57,083 bases of DNA, from positions 15,513 through 72,595 of the forward strand of contig QPGA01000019.1 of assembly GCA_003332265.1 (NCBI GenBank). Reading direction: 5' to 3'. Numbering within the stretch: the first letter of the stretch is position 1; each line of letters starts with the position of its first letter. The stretch is from Candidatus Accumulibacter meliphilus (GTDB lineage Bacteria > Pseudomonadota > Gammaproteobacteria > Burkholderiales > Rhodocyclaceae). Positions 32,724 through 41,182 of the stretch are shown here, piece by piece. The translations under genes were made by a program, and so were the position numbers. The notes beneath the pieces were generated by a model. That model saw nothing but the letters and a program-made list of their open reading frames with translations. It was not told the DNA's origin and did no database searches.

Positions 32724-34061
32724 ATGCGATTTCGTATGAAAAGCAATACAGCTGATTTGCAATTTGCATTTGAGTGGCTAGCCCAAGTAGTCGACGGTTG
32801 CCTCAAGGTAAACTTCGGGCGGGCCGAGAGCTTCGAGATACCTCCGTTGCGTTTTTGCGGTAAGGACAGTTGGCTCTCCAATCTGGTCGCGAGGCAGCAA
32901 CCCAATTACCAGGAATTCGCCTTGCTGATGTTGGCCATGGTGCCTCATCTGCAACCCTTTCTTCTCGGCAAGCTCATCGCTGCTTACCTCCCCGATGGCG
33001 GCGATTTCCCGGAATTTGGTGGGGTGAGAGGCGCGAACCATAGGGGCCTCATGCCGACTGGTGAAACCGCCCAGTTCCTCCTGGCGGGCGCGGATATGGA
33101 AAAGCGCTGGGAAGTGCAACGCGCCTTGGGCGGAGAGCATTGGTTTGCACGGCAGAAGCTACTTTGGCTGGAAACTGTCCGCGAAGGCGAGCCGCTGATG
33201 AGCGGCCGGCTGCTTGTCGATCCGGAAATAGTCGAATTGCTGACTATTGGCAAAGTCAGCAGACCCCGTTTCAGCCTTGACTTTCCTGCCGAATACATCG
33301 AAACGGAAATGGCCTGGGACGAACTGGTGCTGCATCCGCAGACCCTTGCGCAAATCAGGGAAATCGAAAACTGGATAGCGCACAAGCACACGCTGCTCGA
33401 TGATTGGGGGATGAAGCGCAAGATCAAACCCGGCTACCGGGCGCTGTTCTACGGGCCGCCCGGTACCGGCAAGACCTTGACCGCGACGCTGCTCGGCAAG
33501 CAGACTGGCCGGGACGTGTTCCGCATCGACCTGTCGCGGGTGGTCTCGAAATACATCGGTGAGACCGAAAAGAATCTTTCCCGACTGTTCGACAAGGCCG
33601 AGCACAAGGCGTGGATTCTGTTCTTTGACGAAGCCGACGCGCTGTTCGGAAAACGCACCGATATCCGCGACGCGCATGACAAATACGCCAATCAGGAAGC
33701 CGCCTATCTCTTGCAACGGATCGAAGCCTATAACGGCCTGGTGATTCTGGCGTCCAACCAGCGCGCGAACATCGACGATGCCTTTATCCGGCGGTTCCAG
33801 AGCATCATTCATTTTCCGATGCCGCGAGCCGAGGATCGTTACGAAATCTGGCGCAAAACTTTTCCGCAGCAGATTGCCGTCGGTCCGGACATCGATTGGC
33901 AACAGGTTGCTGCGCGCCACGAGCTGAGCGGTGCCGGGATTCTGAACGTGACCCATTATTGTGCGCTGCAAGTTCTTGCCGAGGATTTGCCGAATCTCGA
34001 TCTGCAGCGTCTGGAAGCCGCCATACGCCGTGAGTACATCAAGGAAGGCAAAATCGTGTAG
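32724..34061 (+). CDS. eCIS AAA+ ATPase (Pvc15/Afp15-like)
   Basis: 445 residues. Afp15-type ATPases are encoded in almost all eCIS clusters and are thought to act in assembly or cargo loading. The N-terminal about 200 residues are a family-specific domain. The AAA+ module has Walker A GPPGTGKT (244-251), Walker B ILFFDEADALFGKR (Asp 302, Glu 303), sensor ILASNQRANID and arginine pair AFIRRF (about 355-357), then a C-terminal lid (LSGAGILNVTHYCALQVL). Start ATG 32724 with AGGAG at 32707-32711 is rather far (12 bases); ATG 32736 is an alternative. Last gene of the eCIS operon; no clear terminator follows within 90 bases. The 172-base gap before it is AT-rich. Confidence 0.94.
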   Translation: MRFRMKSNTADLQFAFEWLAQVVDGCLKVNFGRAESFEIPPLRFCGKDSWLSNLVARQQPNYQEFALLMLAMVPHLQPFLLGKLIAAYLPDGGDFPEFGGVRGANHRGLMPTGETAQFLLAGADMEKRWEVQRALGGEHWFARQKLLWLETVREGEPLMSGRLLVDPEIVELLTIGKVSRPRFSLDFPAEYIETEMAWDELVLHPQTLAQIREIENWIAHKHTLLDDWGMKRKIKPGYRALFYGPPGTGKTLTATLLGKQTGRDVFRIDLSRVVSKYIGETEKNLSRLFDKAEHKAWILFFDEADALFGKRTDIRDAHDKYANQEAAYLLQRIEAYNGLVILASNQRANIDDAFIRRFQSIIHFPMPRAEDRYEIWRKTFPQQIAVGPDIDWQQVAARHELSGAGILNVTHYCALQVLAEDLPNLDLQRLEAAIRREYIKEGKIV

Positions 34062-34152
34062 TAGCTGTGGTCCTCGCTTTCGACGATAATTCGTGGCCTG
34101 AGGCTTGCGCTTCTCGCGCCGGCCTAAACAGGCAGTTCTCTCCAGCGAAGTG

Positions 34153-34824
34153 ATGCAGCGAATGACAGATGCGACGGGTCCGCAGCGGCCGACCAGAGAA
34201 GAAATTGCGCAGCTCCCGCCTTTTGCCGGCCTGACCCTTGATCACATTCATCTGCTGAAGACGTCAGCGCAGTTCGAGGCCGCGCGAGGCGAGATCCAGC
34301 GCGCTGGTTTCATCGGCTTCGATACCGAGAGCAAGCCGACTTTCGCCAAGGGTGAACTGGCCAGCGGGCCACATGTCGTCCAGTTCGCGCTGCGCGAGCA
34401 GGCCTTCATCGTGCGTGTCGACGGCGAAGCGGCGTGCGAATTCATCAAGAGCATCGTCGAGTCAGGCGCTGTCGTGAAGATCGGCTTCGGGCTCACGTCG
34501 GATCGGGCGGTGCTGCTGAGCAAGCTTGGCGCCCGCATTCGGGCCATGGTCGATCTGGCGGACGCCTTGCGCAGGAAGGGAATTCGCCAGACGCTTGGCG
34601 CGAAAGCCGCGGTGGCCATGGTCCTCGGACAGCGCCTGCAGAAATCGCGCTCGGTCACGACGTCCAACTGGGCACGTCAGACGCTGTTGCCGAAGCAGTT
34701 GCTCTACGCGGCGAATGACGCCTACGCGGCTCTGGCGGTGTTTTACGCTCTTGACCTGCACCACGCGCCGGTTCCCGCGGCTGAAGCTTTCGAGTCTGTC
34801 GAGGCTGCCACGCCAGTCGAGTGA
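34153..34824 (+). CDS. 3'-5' exonuclease domain protein (RNase D/WRN-exo-like)
   Basis: About 223 residues of the DnaQ-like DEDD exonuclease superfamily. Exo I is GFIGFDTESKP (Asp and Glu), Exo II lies around VVKIGFGLTSDRAVL (Asp), and Exo III is LLYAANDAYAALAVFYAL (Tyr/Asp). No HRDC domain is attached, so it is shorter than RNase D and matches stand-alone 3'-5' exonuclease-domain proteins acting on RNA or DNA ends. The frame opens at a TTG (34105); ATG at 34153 or 34162 is more plausible although ribosome sites are weak. It follows the eCIS ATPase by 91 bases on the same strand, but its family is found widely outside eCIS loci, so I treat it as unrelated. Confidence 0.85.
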   Translation: MQRMTDATGPQRPTREEIAQLPPFAGLTLDHIHLLKTSAQFEAARGEIQRAGFIGFDTESKPTFAKGELASGPHVVQFALREQAFIVRVDGEAACEFIKSIVESGAVVKIGFGLTSDRAVLLSKLGARIRAMVDLADALRRKGIRQTLGAKAAVAMVLGQRLQKSRSVTTSNWARQTLLPKQLLYAANDAYAALAVFYALDLHHAPVPAAEAFESVEAATPVE

Positions 34825-34861
34825 GTTCTGCAGCCTGTTTGATGCGCGGCGCGCCGTGGCA

Positions 34862-35452
34862 TCAGTCGGCGTGGTACTGGCTGGCGTTCTTGCCTTTGAA
34901 CGGCGCATAGAAAGCCCTGATGGCGGCGATGTCGGCGTCGACGTCGCCGGTCGGCACGAAGATTTCTCCGAGGCCACTGATCTTCTTCTCGTAGTCCATG
35001 TAGGCCAGGACAATTGGTACCTGTGCGGTGACAGCGATGTGGTAGAAGCCGGTCTTCCATTCCCGCCGCTTGCTGCGCGTCCCTTCGGGCGGGACGATCA
35101 GTTGTACCGGGCCATCGGCGGCGGTGATCGCTGCCGCCGAGGCAGCGACCAGATTGTTGGCCGTCTCGCGCACCACGGGGATGCCGCCGAGCCACCTCAT
35201 CAGACCGCGAAACGGTGGCCGAAAAATCTCCGCCTTGCCCATCCAGTAGATATTGAGCCGCAGGGCGAAGGCGACCATCAGGGTGTAGGGGAGGTCCCAG
35301 TTGCTGGTATGCGGCGCGGCGATCAACACGCTCTTGCTGGCGGCAGCCGGCAGCCTACCCTCGATTTTCCAGCCGGTGATCTTCAGAAAGCTCACCGAGA
35401 AGGCGCGCAGCAGGGTGTTGACGATCGGCGTGCTGAAAATTGTGCGGTGCAT
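34862..35452 (-). CDS. Lysophospholipid acyltransferase family protein (PlsC-like)
   Basis: 196 residues. The acyltransferase motif I is HTSNWD (H-x4-D) and motif III is PPEGTRSKR (EGTR), with GKAEIFRPPFRGLMRWLGGIPVVR in the position of motif II. Such enzymes move an acyl chain to lysophosphatidate or a related lipid at the inner membrane. The short length and PPEGTR match the subgroup annotated as 1-acylglycerol-3-phosphate acyltransferase-like rather than the longer housekeeping PlsC. It is convergent with the exonuclease gene. The 180 bases upstream hold no other gene. Confidence 0.9.
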   Translation of the reverse strand: MHRTIFSTPIVNTLLRAFSVSFLKITGWKIEGRLPAAASKSVLIAAPHTSNWDLPYTLMVAFALRLNIYWMGKAEIFRPPFRGLMRWLGGIPVVRETANNLVAASAAAITAADGPVQLIVPPEGTRSKRREWKTGFYHIAVTAQVPIVLAYMDYEKKISGLGEIFVPTGDVDADIAAIRAFYAPFKGKNASQYHAD

Positions 35453-35633
35453 GGGTCTGCCTGTTGGTTACGGCGCAAAGCAGCTTGCCGGATGGCCGAC
35501 CAGCGCATTTAAAACACCTGCTGCATTATCTCCTGTCGGGGCCTCTGCATGCGTGCAACAAATCCGTTCGCCGTGATCGCAAGAGCAGCCAGCGTCTGCC
35601 CGGTTGCGCGCCCGCGCCGACGCCGGCGCTCCG

Positions 35634-35954
35634 CTAGGCGACCAGCTTCAGACCAAGGATGCCGGCGACGATCAGTCCGATGCAGAAGAAACGAGCCAGC
35701 GTTGCGGCGTCCTTGAACAGCACGATGCCGAGCGCGAAGGTGCCGACAGCGCCGATCCCGGTCCACACGGCGTAGGCGGTGCCCATCGGGATGCTCAGTT
35801 GCGCGTAGAGCAGTAGTGCGCCGCTGGCAAGCATGCAGACGCCAGCGAAGCTGATCCATCCCCAGTGCCTGCCGCGCTCCCTCTGTCCGAGTTTGAGCCC
35901 CAGCGGCCAGCCGCACTCAAAAAGGCCGGCGACGAGAAGGGCGATCCAGTCCAT
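35634..35954 (-). CDS. SMR family transporter (SugE/Gdx type), copy A
   Basis: 106 residues with four predicted membrane helices. The start MDWIALLVAGLFECGWPLGLKLG contains the essential membrane Glu at position 13 of SMR exporters. GTAYAVWTGIGAVGTFALGIVLFKDAATLARFFCIGLIVAGILGLKL matches the SugE/Gdx subgroup, many of which export guanidinium. The frame is open further upstream, but that part overlaps the sibling gene. ATG 35954 aligns exactly with the start of the sibling, whose stop lies only 11 bases upstream. It is the second of a tandem pair; the two may form a heterodimer or be separate homodimers. Confidence 0.92.
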   Translation of the reverse strand: MDWIALLVAGLFECGWPLGLKLGQRERGRHWGWISFAGVCMLASGALLLYAQLSIPMGTAYAVWTGIGAVGTFALGIVLFKDAATLARFFCIGLIVAGILGLKLVA

Positions 35955-35965
35955 GGTCTTGGCGC

Positions 35966-36289
35966 CTATTTCGACGCGAGCTTGAGGCCGACGATGCCGG
36001 CGACAATCAGGCCAACGCAGAAAAAACGCTCGGTCGTTGCCGCCTCGCCGAAGAGGAGGATGCCGAGGAGAAACGTGCCGACGGCGCCGATGCCGGTCCA
36101 TACGGCGTAGGCGGTGCCCATCGGAATCCGCCGCTGCGCGATCAGCAGCAAGGCACCACTGGCGGCGATGCTCACCGCCGCGAAGGCCAGCCAGCCCCAC
36201 AGGGCGCCGCTCTCCGACCAGCCGAGCTTCAGCCCGACCGGCCAGCCGCACTCAAAAAGGCCGGCGACCAGCAGTGCGATCCACTCCAT
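35966..36289 (-). CDS. SMR family transporter (SugE/Gdx type), copy B
   Basis: 107 residues, strongly similar along its full length to the adjacent copy (shared AGLFECGWP, IPMGTAYAVWTGIGAVGTF and GLIVAGI.GLKL), so the pair arose by tandem duplication. Four membrane helices and Glu 13 are present. The first gene of the pair; upstream lies repeat copy 3, leaving no room for a guanidine riboswitch in the 15 bases between. Substrate is inferred only from subgroup motifs. Confidence 0.92.
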   Translation of the reverse strand: MEWIALLVAGLFECGWPVGLKLGWSESGALWGWLAFAAVSIAASGALLLIAQRRIPMGTAYAVWTGIGAVGTFLLGILLFGEAATTERFFCVGLIVAGIVGLKLASK

Positions 36290-36304
36290 GGTTTTTCTTC
36301 AGTC

Positions 36305-36428
36305 AATGTGAAAGTCGCGTACGCGACTCACGAATCTCTTTTCTCCCCTCGCGGGAGAAAGGTCGGGAAAGCGGGGGCACGGTCATGACTTTCATGGTTC
36401 GGTGTATCTCAGAAACTGTCATGACCGT
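36305..36428 (+). repeat. Dispersed 124-bp palindromic repeat, copy 3
   Basis: The best-preserved copy. GTCGCGTACGCGAC (36314-36327) is a perfect 14-bp palindrome. TTCTCCC (36341-36347) pairs with GGGAGAA (36353-36359). ACGGTCATGAC (36379-36389) pairs with GTCATGACCGT (36418-36428). Its right end overlaps the last codons and TGA stop of the DUF3482 GTPase gene on the minus strand (stop at 36419-36421). Confidence 0.88.
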
Positions 36429-37945
36429 CGGCCCGGCTGGCCGGGATAAAGTTCGTCTAGCAGCTTGCGGGCGATCTCGGCGATCAGCGGCCTGGCCGCC
36501 GTGGCGACCACGCTCGTGGCCAGGCCGGTTGAAGCGACGCCACCGCCGACGACACCACTTTCGCGGCTGCCCTCGCGGCCCGACCAGGTGGCGACCAGGG
36601 CTGTCCTGGCAGTGGCGACGGCCCGGCTCACCAGTGGCGGCCAGAACGCCGGATACTCGGTCTCTCGCCACTGGCCGCGTCCACGGCCGTAATGGGCGAC
36701 GGCCAGGTAGCGCAATAGCGAGCTGACGACCAGTTCGCAGAGGAAGCTGTCGTCCCAGCGCAGGGTCGTGCCGCGTCGGCCGCGCGCCATATTTATGCCG
36801 CGTGCTACACCGGCGCCACCGAGAGCGCCGACGACGGCGCCGGTAATCACGCCCGCGCCGAGCGTCAGTCCGGCGTGCGCGATGTCGACGCCGAGGCCGG
36901 TCAGCGCACCGGACAGCGCGCCGCTCATCAGCGCCGCCTTGCGTTCGTTCACCGGCGCTTCGACACTCACTGTCAGTGCGATGCGCCGCAGCAGTTCGTC
37001 GCTGGCGTGGCCTTCGAGTTCGTGAATGGCGATCAAGCGGTCGAGGCCGGCCTGCAGATCGGCGTCGATCCGTGCACCGAGCGCCTGCACGGCGTGCGCT
37101 TTGTCGTCCTTGGCGGTATCGTCGCTGGCCGTTGCGTCGCGACCGACACCCAGTGCTCGCTTGAGGTCGCGCAGCGTTCCCGTGAGGCGCGTTTCCGGCA
37201 GTGTTTCGAGATCCAGAGCGGCGCGCGCCAGTGTCTCGGCCAACACCGCCATCGAGGCCTCGAACTGCAGCTCGCGGCGCAGCTGCCAGGCGCCGACCAG
37301 GCGTGCGTAGGCCTCCCCGCGTTCTGCCGGCAGCATCGTGCCGACTGTGTGCAGAAGGGTGATCTCCTGCACCCAGCAGCGTGCAAAAGCGTCCAGCGGC
37401 AGCACCGCGCGGACGACCTGGTAGTTGGCCAGCAGCGTGCGCCAGCGCTCGTGTTCGGCCGCTTCCTCGGCGGCTGGCCGCGAGCGACCGGTCTGGTTGA
37501 GGAGGACGATCACCGGTTTGCCGATCCACTCGAGAACCGCCAGCTCGGGTGCGAGGTAACCGGCGTCGGCCGGCTCTTCCGAGGCATTGATCAGATAGAG
37601 GACGACGTCGGCCTGGTCGCGGACATTGCTCACCGCCTGCTGCGTAAACCACATCGAGCGATCACGAAAACGATCCCAGACTTGCCCGACGAACCAGCCG
37701 ATGGGGTTGCCTTGCTGGCGCAGTCGTTTCGCGAGGCGGGCGCTGTCGCCAAATCCGGGCGTGTCCCAGAGCGTTAGTTCGTCGCCCTCGGGCGTGCTGA
37801 TCAGCGAGTAGGCGTTGACGTCGACGGTGACGTGCGCCGCGTCGCGTACTTCGCCTACGTCGTAGCCGAGCAGCGTCCGTGCCAGGGTCGTCTTGCCGGC
37901 ATTGGTATGCGATATCAGCGACAGCGAAATACGATCTTCGCTCAT
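36419..37945 (-). CDS. DUF3482 family GTPase-like protein
   Basis: 508 residues. P-loop SHTNAGKTTL (G1) near residue 12, WDTPGFGDSARL (G3), then VIVLLNQTG at the G4 position where classical GTPases have NKxD. The C-terminal part has a glycine-rich hydrophobic segment (GAVVGALGGAGVARGI) and the DUF3482 domain. It is encoded with a DUF2868 membrane protein whose stop overlaps its start (TCAT at 37942-37945), a pairing I know from other proteobacteria; the function is unknown. The last residues (GRRS) and stop codon are supplied by repeat copy 3, so the native C-terminus may have been altered. Confidence 0.86.
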   Translation of the reverse strand: MSEDRISLSLISHTNAGKTTLARTLLGYDVGEVRDAAHVTVDVNAYSLISTPEGDELTLWDTPGFGDSARLAKRLRQQGNPIGWFVGQVWDRFRDRSMWFTQQAVSNVRDQADVVLYLINASEEPADAGYLAPELAVLEWIGKPVIVLLNQTGRSRPAAEEAAEHERWRTLLANYQVVRAVLPLDAFARCWVQEITLLHTVGTMLPAERGEAYARLVGAWQLRRELQFEASMAVLAETLARAALDLETLPETRLTGTLRDLKRALGVGRDATASDDTAKDDKAHAVQALGARIDADLQAGLDRLIAIHELEGHASDELLRRIALTVSVEAPVNERKAALMSGALSGALTGLGVDIAHAGLTLGAGVITGAVVGALGGAGVARGINMARGRRGTTLRWDDSFLCELVVSSLLRYLAVAHYGRGRGQWRETEYPAFWPPLVSRAVATARTALVATWSGREGSRESGVVGGGVASTGLATSVVATAARPLIAEIARKLLDELYPGQPGRRS

Positions 37946-39399
37946 GCAGAGCCCTCCAGACGGCGTTCGATGTCGTCCTGCGCGGCGCTCAGGTCGGGCT
38001 GTGCGAGATCAAGAAAAACAGGGGTGAGGCCGAGCTCGGCGAGATCAGTGAGCTCGGCTCGCCAGGCCGCGCGGCGCTGCTCGATACGGCGTGGATCGGG
38101 TTCGAAACGGGCGTGCCACGGCGCCTCATCGACGAGCACCAGCACTGGCCCGGCACCGGCCAGGGTGCGCACGGCGCGAAGGAAGGCACCCTGGGTTTCG
38201 CGCTCCGGGGTGGCAACCAGGCTGAACAGCGCGACGCGCGGGCCGGGACCGTCGGCTGCGGTGGTGGCGAGGGTTTCTTCTTCACCATAGTTCACCGGCG
38301 TCGCCCACTCGAGCTGTGCGTTGTCGCCGAAGACTCGCCCGAGTAGGCGCCGCAGTCCGGTCATCGTGGCTGCGGCCGGATGATAGCTGTAGGGGATGAC
38401 GCTCAGGTGAACCGCTCCGGCGTGGTAGCCGTGCAGCAGGCGCTGATAATAGGGGTTGGCAAAGTCGCCGAGCAGGCGGGTGCTGCGCCGGCGTTCGAGC
38501 AGTGCGCTGGCAATGCCGAGCACGAGGCGCGGCACAATGACTACGATGAATAAGGTCGCGGCCAGCAGATGCAGCCACGGTGCGGCATTCTCGGTGGCCG
38601 GCAAGCCGCCGAAGCGGATGGCGGCCAGTCCGTCGACGTCGGGGAGGACGCTGCCGGTGAGCCACAGGCCGGGCGCCAGCAGTACGCTCAGCAGGCGGTG
38701 CACCGCTTCGGCGCCAAGAAAAGTGCTTTCCCAGCCGGCGCGATACTCGAAAGCGAGTCCACGCAGGTACAGTCCGCTGATGATGCCGGCGGCAAGCAGC
38801 GCAGCCGAGAAGTGCAACAGGCGCGCAACCCGTGCGGCGTAGAGCGATGCGGCGATCTGGCTCCAGTCGCTGAGCAGTTTCGGCAGCACCGCCGCCGGCA
38901 TGGCCACGCCGCGTTGCCGTAGCCGGCGAGCGCTGCCAAGCAAGCAGCCGACCACGAGGCGGCGCAAGGGGCCCTGCTCAGTGCTTGCTTTCTTGCCGTG
39001 GCGCAAGCTGCTGACCAGAATCAACAGGTAGACCGCCAGATTCCAGGTCAGCAAGCCGAGCACCGGTGGCGCCAGCAGGTTGATGCTCTGGCCGGATCCG
39101 ATGCGATCGATGAGCAGCCCAGCGGCAAACGACAGAATCATCAGCAGGGCGCCGATCCAGCCACGCCACAGCAGACCGTCGACGACGCGAATGAAGCCGG
39201 GATCACGGGGCCGCAAACGATCGACCGCAAACCGGGCGCGGCAGGCGACGAAAACGGTCGGCGTGGCGCCTTCACCGACGGCTTCTGCAGCGGCCTGGCT
39301 GGACCACGAACGGTCTTCGTCCGTCCAGCTTTGCCGGTCCCCGTCGACGGTTTCGATGGCGCGCACCGCAGTGGTCAGCAGGGCGTCGCGTTCATTCAT
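37942..39399 (-). CDS. DUF2868 membrane protein
   Basis: 485 residues with several transmembrane helices: around GWIGALLMILSFAAGLLID, INLLAPPVLGLLTWNLAVYLLILV, LLHFSAALLAAGIISGLYL and LHLLAATLFIVVIVPRLVLGI. The C-terminal about 150 residues are soluble (RVALFSLVATPERETQGAFLRAVRTLAGAGPVLVLVDEAPW), consistent with DUF2868. It overlaps the DUF3482 GTPase by 4 bases, so the two probably form one membrane-associated GTPase system of unknown role. The promoter is presumably in the 230 bases shared with the divergent lipoprotein gene. Confidence 0.86.
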   Translation of the reverse strand: MNERDALLTTAVRAIETVDGDRQSWTDEDRSWSSQAAAEAVGEGATPTVFVACRARFAVDRLRPRDPGFIRVVDGLLWRGWIGALLMILSFAAGLLIDRIGSGQSINLLAPPVLGLLTWNLAVYLLILVSSLRHGKKASTEQGPLRRLVVGCLLGSARRLRQRGVAMPAAVLPKLLSDWSQIAASLYAARVARLLHFSAALLAAGIISGLYLRGLAFEYRAGWESTFLGAEAVHRLLSVLLAPGLWLTGSVLPDVDGLAAIRFGGLPATENAAPWLHLLAATLFIVVIVPRLVLGIASALLERRRSTRLLGDFANPYYQRLLHGYHAGAVHLSVIPYSYHPAAATMTGLRRLLGRVFGDNAQLEWATPVNYGEEETLATTAADGPGPRVALFSLVATPERETQGAFLRAVRTLAGAGPVLVLVDEAPWHARFEPDPRRIEQRRAAWRAELTDLAELGLTPVFLDLAQPDLSAAQDDIERRLEGSA

Positions 39400-39631
39400 C
39401 GTCGGGCGAGATCAGCAAGAAAATGCGCGCGGGAATGCCGGCCGCAATGAGTGGGAAATGGTGGGGGGCTATGCACACCGGGCAGAGTGTCTCTGGCCCC
39501 GGCAGCCCTGTCAACCGCTGCACACGGTCGATTGTTGCGGCGCTCTGGTGCAAGCCATGGCGCGAGCTGCTTGCAGATTTTGTCGTTTGCCAGAAACCTG
39601 TCATGCTATTTTCTGTCCCTTTCCACCTTCA

Positions 39632-40051
39632 ATGATTCGAGGTTTCCGCGTGCCAGTGCATCGCTCCGTCATTTTCAGCATCGCCATCCTGCCGATCGTC
39701 CTCGCCGGCTGCGTCTTCCCCTTTTTCCAGCAGCCGTCATCGATCGTTTCCGTCGCGCAACCGGGCATCACCAGCGAGGACGGGCAGCTGCAGATTCCGC
39801 TTGGCAGCGGAGTCTACGTCTGTGAGCTCGGTCGCAGCGTCCTGGTGCGGCGCGATACACAAGACCCCCGCGTCATCGAGCTTGACTGGCAGGGCAAGCA
39901 GCGAACTTTGCGGCGCTATGATTCGAGCTCGGGCCTGCCTCGTTACGAGGACCGGCAGAATGGCCTGCTGTGGATCGATCTGCCCTGGAAGAGCGTCCTG
40001 ATGGACGCCAGGACCGGCCACCCTCTGGCCAACGAGTGCAAGCTCAGTTAG
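39632..40051 (+). CDS. Lipoprotein with MliC-like (C-type lysozyme inhibitor) domain
   Basis: 139 residues. Lipoprotein signal MIRGFRVPVHRSVIFSIAIL with lipobox LAGC (acylated Cys at residue 27). The mature part contains VYVCELGRSVLVRR, VIELDWQGKQRTLRRYDSSSGLPRYEDRQNGLLWIDLPWKSVLMD and a final Cys (NECKLS). This order (two Cys flanking the domain, SxSGxxYED, L-W-x-G-x-x-A-like strand) fits the MliC/PliC fold that blocks C-type lysozymes at the cell surface. The identity is at motif level. ATG 39632 was chosen because it starts directly before the lipoprotein signal; the frame itself is open much further upstream. Confidence 0.72.
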   Translation: MIRGFRVPVHRSVIFSIAILPIVLAGCVFPFFQQPSSIVSVAQPGITSEDGQLQIPLGSGVYVCELGRSVLVRRDTQDPRVIELDWQGKQRTLRRYDSSSGLPRYEDRQNGLLWIDLPWKSVLMDARTGHPLANECKLS

Positions 40052-40174
40052 CAGGGGAATTGCAGGCCTGCCGAGGAGCTTGCTCAGGCCGCTGCGGGCA
40101 GCGGTGCAGGAATCGCTGCCGAAATGCGTACTGGCGTCGGCCCCGAAATCAGAAGCTCTTATACGGCCAAGTGC

Positions 40175-41110
40175 TTACCAGGGGCGGCTCCCAAAAGCGC
40201 TGGAAAAATGATCAGCGATGTCCTTGCGCGTCGGGCGATGGTTCTGCCCGCCGCGATGAGCGATCTTGATGGCGCCCATGACGGCGGCAAGCCGACCGGT
40301 TTTCTGCCAGTCCCAACCGGCGGCAATTCCGTACAGCAGCCCGGAGCGGTAGGCATCACCGCAGCCGGTGGGGTCGACGACGGTAGCGGCCTGAACACAG
40401 GGAATCTCATGGCAGGCGCCCTTGCTGTAAATCTGCGAGCCTTCGCCACCGAGGGTGACGATCAGCGCTTCGACCTCGTCGGCGAGTCGTTCGATCGAGC
40501 GGTTGCTGCGGTCGCAGAGCAGCTTGGCTTCGTAATCGTTGAAACAGGCATAGGTGGCCAGTTGCATGAAGTTCATCAGCTCGTCACCGGAGAACATTGG
40601 CAGCCCCTGGCCGGGATCGAAAACGAAGGGGATGCCCGCCGCTGCGAGGTCTTGCGCGTGCTGCAGCATGCCGTCGCGGCCGTCGGGAGCGACAATCGCG
40701 AGGGTCGCGGCAGCTACGTCGGCGACCTGATTGAGGTGTGAGTAGCTCATCGCGCCGGGGTGGAAGGCGGTGATCTGGTTGTCGTCGAGGTCGGTGGTGA
40801 TGAATGCCTGGGCGGTGAAGCTGCCGGCAATCCGGCGCACGTGCGCCCGTGACAGGCCAAGATCGTCAAGGCGCAGCAGATACGAGTCGGCGTCGTCGCC
40901 GACCGTGGCCATGATCAGTGGTTCGCCGTTCAGCAGCTTCAGGTTGTAGGCAATATTACCGGCGCAGCCACCGAACTCGCGGCGCATTTCGGGAACCAGA
41001 AAAGCAACGTTCAGGATGTGAATCTGCTCGGGCAGGATGTGATTCTTGAAACGATCATGGAAAACCATGATGTTATCGAAGGCGATTGAGCCGCAAATGA
41101 GTGTCGACAT
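40175..41110 (-). CDS. PfkB family carbohydrate/nucleoside kinase
   Basis: 311 residues. Ribokinase-fold signatures: N-terminal GSIAFDNIMVFHDRF, REFGGCAGNIAYNLKLL (PfkB motif 1 with the GG switch), LIVTLGGEGSQIY and DPTGCGDAYRSGLLYGIAAG (motif 2 with the anion hole and catalytic Asp). The close resemblance to bacterial adenosine kinase-like PfkB members in this gene context suggests a nucleoside or small sugar substrate, but it is not certain. It is the last gene of a leftward run that starts at 46876; 72 bases separate it from the DUF3426 gene. Confidence 0.9.
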   Translation of the reverse strand: MSTLICGSIAFDNIMVFHDRFKNHILPEQIHILNVAFLVPEMRREFGGCAGNIAYNLKLLNGEPLIMATVGDDADSYLLRLDDLGLSRAHVRRIAGSFTAQAFITTDLDDNQITAFHPGAMSYSHLNQVADVAAATLAIVAPDGRDGMLQHAQDLAAAGIPFVFDPGQGLPMFSGDELMNFMQLATYACFNDYEAKLLCDRSNRSIERLADEVEALIVTLGGEGSQIYSKGACHEIPCVQAATVVDPTGCGDAYRSGLLYGIAAGWDWQKTGRLAAVMGAIKIAHRGGQNHRPTRKDIADHFSSAFGSRPW

Positions 41111-41182
41111 GGATTTTCCGGGAAGCTGAGTCGAGATTAAGAAAAACGCCTGCCGCGAGGATCGTGAATCAACAACGAATGC

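Noticed and set aside
6821-34061. Type VI secretion system or R-type pyocin/prophage
   Set aside because: No TssJ/L/M, ClpV, TssB/C split sheath, phage head, terminase, integrase or lysis genes. DUF4255, CIS_TMP, DUF4157 and Afp15-type ATPase are eCIS markers.
36290-36304. Guanidine riboswitch ahead of the SMR pair
   Set aside because: Only 15 bases lie between the gene start and repeat copy 3; no riboswitch structure can be seen in the repeat.
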